Assembly (NCBI GenBank): GCA_021604865.1
Contig: BQJU01000039.1
Location: 1 to 64,000 of the forward strand
Source of the DNA: Saprospiraceae bacterium
GTDB lineage: Bacteria; Bacteroidota; Bacteroidia; Chitinophagales; Saprospiraceae
Direction of reading: 5' to 3'
Length of the DNA stretch: 64,000 bases
This document shows positions 27,737-34,106 of this stretch, one piece after another (position 1 is the stretch's first letter; each line of letters starts with the position of its first letter). Made by a program: the position numbers and the translations under genes. Below the pieces are notes generated by a model, which saw nothing but the letters and a program-made list of their open reading frames with translations, had not been told where the DNA came from and did not search any database.

Positions 27737-28912
27737 CTACACAAAACGCGAACCCAAAAATAACAAAAAGCTCAATACCAATCCTCCTACAAATACGAAG
27801 TAGGCAATAGTGAGCAATCGGTATTTTTTCTTTAAAACGGCACCCAGATTGTACAAATCCCTCGACAATTCGTCGTATAGCAGTTCCTGATCTGTTTTCA
27901 GTTCCCTGAGATGCTGAACAAAATCTGGTTTCTCTAATTTTAAAAAATTGCTAAAAAACAGCATGCTTACTTTACCCTCCTTCACATCTTTTTTATCATA
28001 ATCTTCGCCTGAAACTTTGGGTACGGCTGACAGCACCGCAAAAATGATTGTTGTAAGGGAGGTCACCATTAACATAAGTATCGGAGCGGCGAAGAAAAGG
28101 TTAGATTCGATACTCATCCAGTCGAAGGAAAAACCGGCTGCACCGGCAGTAATCAGGATAGACAACACCAAGGTATTGATGCTAATAATCATATTGGCTT
28201 TGCCATCAGCAATCGTGCTGAGGTTCGTATGGTTGCGCAAGGTCACCCGATAAAGGGTATCTATCGCCCGGCCAAACTCTTTACCTGTCTTTTTTCGGGT
28301 TGTTTTTTTAAAAGCTTTGCTAATATTTTCACGCTGCTCTGCAATGTTTTTGTTTAGCCGAGTAGAGAATTCTTCCTGTGCCCAGGGGGTGTAAAACCGT
28401 TGGTTAATCAGTAACTCCAGTAAGTACTCATTCCATTCATGAAGGGTGTATTTTTTATCCTCTACCGCCTCTCTTTCCAGCCGCATCAGCTTGCCCCGTC
28501 GAAAAAAACGTTTGCGGCCAGTGAAGGATTGATTGGCATCGTGTAGTATTGATTCCAAATTGCCGGATGGTGGTTTATTATCGTGTATACTTTGTATCAA
28601 TTGGGTGATTCGCTCTATTTTATCTTCCGGATAATTTTTGCCTTTTAAAAACTTCCTTGCAACACGAACACTTCCTTCGGATATCGACGCAGGTTTTTCT
28701 GCATACCCACAGTCGTGAAACCAGGCCGCCAATTGTAGGATTTCGCTTTCCTCTGTCGACAGTCCTGCATCTTTTGCTAAACTTTTACATATCTCCACGA
28801 CTTCTTCAGCATGGTCGAAATTATGGTACAACCGATCAATGGGTAGATGATTCACCAAATATTGCTGCACAAAAAGGGAGGCTTCTTTTAAAACTGATGA
28901 TTTCTCTAACAT
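27737..28912 (-). CDS. HD-domain phosphohydrolase fused to Pycsar-effector-like (PycTM/DUF5706) membrane domain
   Basis: 391 residues. N-terminal HD domain (about 15-190): His34 in NFDHAEEVVE, His66-Asp67 in AAWFHDCGY and Asp125 in ILHDANQ form the metal-binding HD set of nucleotide phosphohydrolases. C-terminal part (about 210-391): RNHTNLSTIADGKANMIISINTLVLSILIT is the signature of the PycTM/DUF5706 membrane effectors known from Pycsar anti-phage systems. Three or four hydrophobic segments follow (241-265, 271-298, 365-390). In Pycsar a separate PycC class III cyclase makes cCMP or cUMP; none is adjacent. The HD half could hydrolyse the activating nucleotide, giving a self-limiting effector, but that is inference. 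NCBI gives the name 'Pycsar system effector family' to many such proteins in Bacteroidota (memory). Confidence 0.75.
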   Translation of the reverse strand: MLEKSSVLKEASLFVQQYLVNHLPIDRLYHNFDHAEEVVEICKSLAKDAGLSTEESEILQLAAWFHDCGYAEKPASISEGSVRVARKFLKGKNYPEDKIERITQLIQSIHDNKPPSGNLESILHDANQSFTGRKRFFRRGKLMRLEREAVEDKKYTLHEWNEYLLELLINQRFYTPWAQEEFSTRLNKNIAEQRENISKAFKKTTRKKTGKEFGRAIDTLYRVTLRNHTNLSTIADGKANMIISINTLVLSILITAGAAGFSFDWMSIESNLFFAAPILMLMVTSLTTIIFAVLSAVPKVSGEDYDKKDVKEGKVSMLFFSNFLKLEKPDFVQHLRELKTDQELLYDELSRDLYNLGAVLKKKYRLLTIAYFVFVGGLVLSFLLFLGSRFV

Positions 28913-29083
28913 AGAATGATTGGATTTCTTTGAAGATACGGTAATCTTTCAACTTGCCTCTAAAACAGCTTCTTAGGCTCCTATCATAACGACGAGATAT
29001 ACCGGAAGGTTTGGCAGTAATAGGAACCCGGGTGGAAATGCCATTTAGATAGACGGTTCCGACAATTCAATTTATGATTGATT

Positions 29084-29530
29084 TTAACCCTCACTTATGT
29101 CCATCTTCATCTGGTAAAGATCAAATCCTTTGGCCCAAAAGTCTTTTTCCGTTTTTTCCAGCGCAAAACCCATTTTTTCATAAAATCCGTAAGCCAACTG
29201 GGAGGTTCGCACATAGATCAAGTTCACTCTGGCCTCCTTTTTGATCTGATCAATTCGATAAAGGGTCAGTTTTTTCCCAATGCCTTTGCCATGAAAATCA
29301 GGATGAATGAAATCCCAGGAAATACGTACAATCTCTTGATCTTCTAAATAATTAAATCCGCCTGCACCAATAATTTGCCCCTGCTCTTCAAAGACAAAAT
29401 AATTGTGCGCATGTTTGTCAAGGTATTCGACAAAGTCATCTGCTTCCGATGGGTCGAAATATTGTGGGATGTTGAGCTTTAATAAAGAGGTGAGGTTGTT
29501 TTTATCTTTAGAACTATAGGGTCTGATCAT
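29084..29530 (-). CDS. GNAT-family N-acetyltransferase
   Basis: 148 residues from ATG 29530 (MIRPYSSKDKNNLTSLLKLN); the frame can be extended to a TTG at 29551, but the GNAT fold starts at MIRPYSS. The acetyl-CoA loop is DFHGKGIGKKLTLYRIDQIKKEA, a Q/RxxGxG/A-type pyrophosphate motif, and the C-terminal strand YVRTSQLAYGFYEKMGFALEKTEKDFWAKGFDLYQMKM is typical. The substrate is unknown. It is downstream of the duplicated small secreted proteins on the same strand, with a strong hairpin between them. Confidence 0.8.
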   Translation of the reverse strand: MIRPYSSKDKNNLTSLLKLNIPQYFDPSEADDFVEYLDKHAHNYFVFEEQGQIIGAGGFNYLEDQEIVRISWDFIHPDFHGKGIGKKLTLYRIDQIKKEARVNLIYVRTSQLAYGFYEKMGFALEKTEKDFWAKGFDLYQMKMDISEG

Positions 29531-29623
29531 TTCAACCAACTTTACGGCCAATGTTTAAGAGCATGTTCAAATCCATACTGAGCCAGTGAAAAGGACTTGG
29601 GATTTGTTGAACGGTATGAGTGA

Positions 29624-29665
29624 CCCTTGTCGCCTGAAAACCGTCAAGCCTTCAGACGACAAGGG
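29624..29665 (-). terminator. Strong hairpin after the 127-residue secreted protein
   Basis: 29624-29638 (CCCTTGTCGCCTGAA) pairs with 29651-29665 (TTCAGACGACAAGGG): 15 bp with one mismatch and a 12-nt loop. It begins 8 nt after the stop of the gene at 29674. There is no good U-tract on the minus side, so it may terminate transcription poorly and protect the 3' end instead. Confidence 0.55.
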
Positions 29666-29673
29666 CTAGAGAC

Positions 29674-30057
29674 TTAACTTCTTGTCCAGGCCATCACGCC
29701 ATCAGGTCCACCTCTGCCTTCACAGCCATCACTAATCCGGGTCATTGTCATGGTCGTTTCAGATACATCTAGTTTGTAAACGCCTTTACCTGTAGTACAA
29801 GAATTGGGTCCACTAATATCCTGGATCGTAATTTGGTTATCCGAGACCTCGTATTTTCCATTGATTTCGATGGTACCATTGTTGCCAAAATCTACAGCGA
29901 AGGTGCCATCGGCAGAAAGGGAAACTTTGAGGGCCAGCATGGTGCCATCTTCAGCAGGGATTTTGGTTTGCCAGTCACCTACATGACTGGATTGTGCCAT
30001 CAGACTTAAAGGCAAGGCAAAACAAAGGAGCACAAGGAACGAATGTACGTACTTCAT
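29674..30057 (-). CDS. Small secreted lipocalin-like protein, paralogue 1
   Basis: 127 residues. Signal peptide MKYVHSFLVLLCFALPLSLMAQ, then a small beta-rich domain: VGDWQTKIPAEDGTMLALKVSLSADGTFAVDFGNNGTIEINGKYEVSDNQITIQD, with a conserved C...C pair (SGPNSCTTGKG and SDGCEGRGG). It is about 50% identical by eye to the next gene upstream, with matching motifs VG.W, DG.....DINGKY and IQD.SGP..C. The pattern resembles short lipocalin-like or META-like secreted proteins; no function can be given. The pair is a tandem duplication. Confidence 0.7.
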   Translation of the reverse strand: MKYVHSFLVLLCFALPLSLMAQSSHVGDWQTKIPAEDGTMLALKVSLSADGTFAVDFGNNGTIEINGKYEVSDNQITIQDISGPNSCTTGKGVYKLDVSETTMTMTRISDGCEGRGGPDGVMAWTRS

Positions 30058-30208
30058 AACGATTAGGTTTTATGTAAAATTAAAATATTCCTGCTCAATC
30101 GTCGCTATTATTTCGTTTACCAAGGTACTATTTATTTGATCTCTTTTTAGGAAATTTTGTAAATAATTGGTCTGGCCTGATGGTTTGGCAATTGCTATAA
30201 TTGGTCGA

Positions 30209-30589
30209 TTAGATTCTGGTAAATTTAATGACTCCTTCCGGGCCAGCCCTTCCTTTACATTCATCACTAATCAGGATCATTTCCATAGTGTTTGCGGACA
30301 TTTCCAATTTGTAAATGCCTTTACCGCTACATGCTCCAGGGCCACTCTTATCCTGGATAATTAATTTTCCATCCTTGGCCTGGTACTTCCCGTTTATATC
30401 AATTATGCCGTCTCCGCCCATATCAACGATATAATTACCATCTTTACTAAGAGACGCTTTAATGACAACAAAAGCGCCATCTTCAGTCCGCACTTCGGCT
30501 TTCCAATTGCCAACAGGAGTAGATTGGGCAAATGCCCCCAGCGAGATTGTGAAACATAGGAATAGCAAAAAAAGCTGCGCATTTTTCAT
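30209..30589 (-). CDS. Small secreted lipocalin-like protein, paralogue 2
   Basis: 126 residues. Signal peptide MKNAQLFLLFLCFTISLGAFAQ, then VGNWKAEVRTEDGAFVVIKASLSKDGNYIVDMGGDGIIDINGKYQAKDGKLIIQDKSGPGACSGKGIYKLEMSANTMEMILISDECKGRAGPEGVIKFTRI. It aligns over its whole length with paralogue 1. The two Cys are kept and may form a disulphide. About 150 bp without a gene separate the copies. Same strand as the DUF6265-DUF5694 gene upstream, about 80 bp away. Confidence 0.7.
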   Translation of the reverse strand: MKNAQLFLLFLCFTISLGAFAQSTPVGNWKAEVRTEDGAFVVIKASLSKDGNYIVDMGGDGIIDINGKYQAKDGKLIIQDKSGPGACSGKGIYKLEMSANTMEMILISDECKGRAGPEGVIKFTRI

Positions 30590-30672
30590 TGTAAATTGTT
30601 TATGTAAAAAAAGTTAGAACGTTAAAATATATATACCAGCGTATTTGAAAAGTAATCAGCACCAACAACCTA

Positions 30673-31986
30673 TCAAAGGCCTCGTAGATAATCCTGCACC
30701 TGATCTACCCGAAAATAGGGCGAGTCTTCAGCAAATTGCTGGAGTAATGGCACGTGGCCTGCCCCATAAACTATAAAGATACGATCATCGGGTCGGTCGT
30801 TGATTTGATGTAGGTTGCTAAAAATGCGCAAGTTGCGATTGTACCAGTCATTGACCATGTTGGTACCGGCGTAGTTATCGTCTTTTACGATTGGAACAAA
30901 CGCCTGAAAATAGAAGGCGTGACTAACCTCATTGAGGAAGGGATCATTCATATTATATAACATAGAGCCAATGGTCCCTTCCTTAAGCCATTTACTCATT
31001 ACAGCCATCGCAGATTTACCAATAATTTCTAAATTGGCCATATAAGGGCCGTACTTTTCAGGGTTTGAACCGACGATCTCGCTAATACCATCATCATTGA
31101 GCATCAGGCGCACATCAATGGGGTAGATGGTTTTGTGGCCGAGCTGTTTGGCCAGGCGGAAGCCAATCTGCTCTTCTTCACTGTTGCGTAGGGTAATTTT
31201 ACCTCGAAGATAGTCTTGATAACGGGCAATGGTGGCACTATCGCCATAAGGTGCTTCAACAGCTACTTTGGTGGGCCGCCAGAGCGCCAGCCGGTCTACA
31301 ACGGCCTGGATCTCTTTCTGCCGTTTAGGAGCCTGCACATCATCGGATTCCATATTGAACATATCCAGACCTGGATTACTCATGTGATAGGAGCCCAATA
31401 GAAGCAATGGCACGAGATCCACCTTTGGCAACATATCGACAACTTCCTGCTCCGCTAAACTAACAGGTTGGTCACGACGCCTATATTCAAGTTTGGCTTC
31501 CTTGTGGGTTCCATCCTTGCCTTTCATGGCCAGATAATGGGTACAAAGATCTCCATCCCGGATGACGGTTAGACCATTGAACCATGCCGTGTCCTGACTC
31601 AATTTTACAAGTGGAAATGCAACTGATTTCTCCTTTTCTTCCCATCCGGTGAGGTCCGGGTTGAAGTGTTTTACTTTGTATACCACGCTCTCTCCTTCCG
31701 GCATGAGCACCAGGAGTTCGTAAAAGGAGGGTTCTCCTTCCGTTACCAGCCGAAAAGATCCTAACATGGTACTACCAACCGGCGGATTCCAGTTTTCTTC
31801 GACGGTACCACCAAAGCCCTGACCTTCCCATCGACCTGCCATCCAGTTGAAATCCTGGACATTGGCCTTAGCCACATTCTCTGGTCTATCCAGTGCCAGG
31901 GTGTGTTCAGTAAGCGCCGATTGAGCCGTCAATGTAAAAGTGGAACAAAGCAACACCAGTAGGAAGAAGGTGTGGGTGATTTTCAT
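30673..31986 (-). CDS. Secreted two-domain protein, DUF6265-like plus DUF5694 (TraB/ChaN-like)
   Basis: 437 residues. Signal peptide MKITHTFFLLVLLCSTFTLTAQ. The N-terminal domain (about 42-170, FNWMAGRWEGQGFGGTVEENWNPPVGSTMLGSFRL...) is the DUF6265/lipocalin-like beta-barrel. The C-terminal domain (about 190-437) starts VPLLLLGSYHMSNPGLDMFNMESDDV and ends RIFIVYGAGHVPLLQQFAEDSPYF. Gly-x-x-His near its start and GxGH near its end match the paired motifs of the TraB/ChaN/TIKI hydrolase fold, in which DUF5694 falls. Catalytic activity is not shown. The fusion puts a ligand-binding barrel on a putative hydrolase in the periplasm. Confidence 0.7.
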   Translation of the reverse strand: MKITHTFFLLVLLCSTFTLTAQSALTEHTLALDRPENVAKANVQDFNWMAGRWEGQGFGGTVEENWNPPVGSTMLGSFRLVTEGEPSFYELLVLMPEGESVVYKVKHFNPDLTGWEEKEKSVAFPLVKLSQDTAWFNGLTVIRDGDLCTHYLAMKGKDGTHKEAKLEYRRRDQPVSLAEQEVVDMLPKVDLVPLLLLGSYHMSNPGLDMFNMESDDVQAPKRQKEIQAVVDRLALWRPTKVAVEAPYGDSATIARYQDYLRGKITLRNSEEEQIGFRLAKQLGHKTIYPIDVRLMLNDDGISEIVGSNPEKYGPYMANLEIIGKSAMAVMSKWLKEGTIGSMLYNMNDPFLNEVSHAFYFQAFVPIVKDDNYAGTNMVNDWYNRNLRIFSNLHQINDRPDDRIFIVYGAGHVPLLQQFAEDSPYFRVDQVQDYLRGL

Positions 31987-32190
31987 GTCGCGGTGATTTT
32001 TTTTTAAAAATACGATTTTAGACGAAAAAATGCTGTGTTATCGAGAAAAACAAATCGCATTTGTGGGGCATTTTATAGGTATCAGCTTGGCTTTATTGTT
32101 TTTGCTTGGCCCGTTGTTTTATTTTTTTGTTAGCTACAGCCTCCCAAAAAATCTGTTAGATTAAACAATGCCGACCACCAACAATCAAGT

Positions 32191-32220
32191 TTGATATCAG
32201 CAGCTCGCTACTGATATCAA
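32191..32220 (-). terminator. Hairpin spanning the stop codon of the cyclase gene
   Basis: TTGATATCAG (32191-32200) and CTGATATCAA (32211-32220) are a perfect inverted repeat; the inner AG/CT extends it around a CTCG loop. The stop codon (32217-32219) of the ferredoxin-cyclase-globin gene is inside the 3' arm. Likely an mRNA 3' end structure; no long U-tract follows. Confidence 0.5.
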
Positions 32221-33551
32221 GCAACCGAAGAACTGGCTTCCTTCCAGCTTTTCATGGTCTTGGTAACAAAGTCCAGTGCCTGGCTCCAGGCATCTTTTAT
32301 TTGTGGGGTGTAGAATTCTCCAAGCACTTCGGGTAGGGTTTCCAGCATAGCTTCTTTCACTATGGGATAATATTCGTCTTTCACGCCATAGCGGTGGTGA
32401 CTCTGTCCGAGTTTTTTAAGCCCCAATATCAAGTGTTCCGGTCTGGCCAGGGAGTAGACAATTCCTCCCAACATGTGGGTTAATAGCCGGCCCTGATCGG
32501 GCATATTGTTTTTGAATAAATTTCGGATAAATGGTGCTTTTTGAAAAACTTTCTCGTAAAAAAGGGCAGCAAAGGCATCTTCATCCTGTAAAAGCAAATG
32601 CAGTGAGGCTTGCAATTCCAGCTGGAGATCCATTTGCTTAAAGCCAAGTAATTCATGTATTTCAACCCTTTCTTCTTTCCCCGCTAACGATGCGTGGTAG
32701 GTCCAGCCAATCTCCAGTGCTGTTTCCGGAACATTTCGATATACGGAATTGGAAATTAATACGTGGGTACCCGTCTTTTTCGTTTGGGCCTGTATGCGAC
32801 TGGCCACATTGACCGGATCGCCGACTACCGAAAATTGTCGGTGAGTGGGATGACCAAGATGTCCGACATAAGCGAGTCCAAAATTAATGCCAATACCCAT
32901 TTTCAATTTGACATCAAAATCCTTTAGTTCTATTCTGTTCAGGCGTTCCAGGGCATAACGCATACCCATTGCTGCCCGGATGGCATCCAAACTATTTTTT
33001 TCACGGGTACCACCAGCCGTTCCAAAAACACCGATGATTTCATCACCAACATATTGGTAAATAATGCCATTGTTCATTAGAATGGGATCACCGAGAGCCG
33101 TATAAAACCTATTCAACATAAAGGCAATATCAAAGGGCAGGTTATGAGAAGAGAGGTTGGTGAAATTACGTAAGTCACAAAACAATATGGCTATGGGCCG
33201 TTCTTCTGCTTTGCCTTCAGGTAATGTTTCCGTTTGCAATTTGCTTACTTCAGCACTCGACCAAAACAGGCGTTGCAATTTGACGTCTCCTTTAACATAA
33301 CATTGACAAGCCAGACGTATAGAGGGGTCCCATTTTCGGTTTCTGGCCATGATAGCTTCCTGATTGGATCTGGCGGTCAGGTTTTCCATACCTTCCAGTA
33401 TTCTCACCCTACAGGTTGTACATTTTCCATTGCCACCACATTCATGCAAATGAGGTATTTTATTTTCAATGGATGCGTCCAATAAAGAACAACCATCCGT
33501 ATTACATTTCGCTTCCTGGTTAAGACTTGCATAAAATATTCGCGCCTTCAT
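32217..33551 (-). CDS. Ferredoxin - class III nucleotide cyclase - globin fusion
   Basis: 444 residues, no signal or membrane segment. Residues 1-95: plant-type [2Fe-2S] ferredoxin with Cys38, Cys44, Cys47 and Cys82 (ECGGNGKCTTC...RLACQ). Residues about 115-300: class III cyclase with metal-binding Asp126 (AILFCDLRNFT) and Asp170 (YQYVGDEIIGVFG) and transition-state Asn248/Arg252 (VVGDPVNVASR); Asp245 fits the adenine-specifying place, but the usual purine-binding Lys before GD is Gln166, so the product is uncertain. Residues about 310-440: globin of the flavohaemoglobin type with Tyr332 (B10, FYEKVF), Gln353 (E7) and proximal His385 (LGQSHHRYGV). It should be a soluble cyclase gated by redox state and by a haem ligand (O2 or NO). 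Ferredoxin-cyclases and globin-cyclases are each known; I do not recall all three together. It stands alone between unrelated genes. Confidence 0.85.
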   Translation of the reverse strand: MKARIFYASLNQEAKCNTDGCSLLDASIENKIPHLHECGGNGKCTTCRVRILEGMENLTARSNQEAIMARNRKWDPSIRLACQCYVKGDVKLQRLFWSSAEVSKLQTETLPEGKAEERPIAILFCDLRNFTNLSSHNLPFDIAFMLNRFYTALGDPILMNNGIIYQYVGDEIIGVFGTAGGTREKNSLDAIRAAMGMRYALERLNRIELKDFDVKLKMGIGINFGLAYVGHLGHPTHRQFSVVGDPVNVASRIQAQTKKTGTHVLISNSVYRNVPETALEIGWTYHASLAGKEERVEIHELLGFKQMDLQLELQASLHLLLQDEDAFAALFYEKVFQKAPFIRNLFKNNMPDQGRLLTHMLGGIVYSLARPEHLILGLKKLGQSHHRYGVKDEYYPIVKEAMLETLPEVLGEFYTPQIKDAWSQALDFVTKTMKSWKEASSSVA

Positions 33552-33900
33552 TGATTGTGGTTTTTATAGGACGTGGGATTAATACCAGTCCGATTTCGAT
33601 AGAATAGTGGACAATTATTGATACCTCGTCCCTATGTGCCCATAAAGTTGAGGAATTAATAAACCGTTTAAAATGGCAATTGAGTAATTAGGGCGAGATT
33701 TTGAGTATAGAACAGCTAATCAGGTCTGCCAGAGGGAAGTAGATGGATACAGCTGATGAATGCACGAACTAACCGGGCATAAGCCAAATTGAGCTTAAGA
33801 TAAGTGGATATGTGTATTCACCCGAGCCAGGAGTTCATTTTTTGAAAACAGTTTCACCAAATAGTCGTTTGGCCTTCAATTATACCTATCGACTAAAAGG

Positions 33901-33929
33901 ATAGTTTACATTTCATTAAACTATATTTG
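33901..33929 (+). promoter_or_regulatory. -7 motif TATATTTG overlapped by an 8-bp inverted repeat
   Basis: ATAGTTTA (33901-33908) and TAAACTAT (33917-33924) are a perfect inverted repeat, and the second arm runs into TATATTTG (33922-33929), an exact TAnnTTTG. An operator over a promoter is the natural reading. The start codon of the M36 protease is 178 bp further, so the leader would contain the repeat element. Confidence 0.35.
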
Positions 33930-33986
33930 AGCTGTTTTAAAAGGTATCTTTTTTGACAAATTTCGTGGTCAACCTAAAAAGCGAAG

Positions 33987-34073
33987 CTTAAGAGCATGTT
34001 TGGAGGCCAACCCTTTAGGTTGTTTTGGGTAACCTAACGTGAATCTAAAATTAGTCCTTATGCCTCCAACATA
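33987..34073. repeat. Dispersed intergenic repeat, copy C
   Basis: TTAAGAGCATGTTTGGAGG at 33988-34006, continuing as CCAA, and an inverted partial end TGCCTCCAACAT (34061-34072) flank a hairpin TTAGGTT/AACCTAA (34015-34021 with 34031-34037). The plan, inverted TGTTTGGAGG ends about 70-90 bp apart, is the same as at 27608-27711. Confidence 0.5.
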
Positions 34074-34106
34074 TTTAATCCTAAACCTGTAAAATTTATT
34101 CCACAC

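Larger units (their letters stand above)
33552..34106. other. 555-bp gene-free region with repeat and promoter-like elements
   Basis: No coding frame recognised. It holds an inverted repeat overlapping a -7 motif (33901-33929), a copy of the dispersed repeat (33987-34073) and a 7-bp hairpin (34015-34037). The two flanking genes are divergent, so promoters for both should be here. Confidence 0.6.

Noticed and set aside
27711-28912. Complete Pycsar defence operon
   Set aside because: No PycC-type cyclase gene touches the PycTM-like gene; the neighbours are DUF4112 and a GNAT acetyltransferase.
30070-30267. 65-codon minus-strand open frame between the two small secreted proteins
   Set aside because: It overlaps the end of the 126-residue gene in another frame and has no signal, motif or start context.
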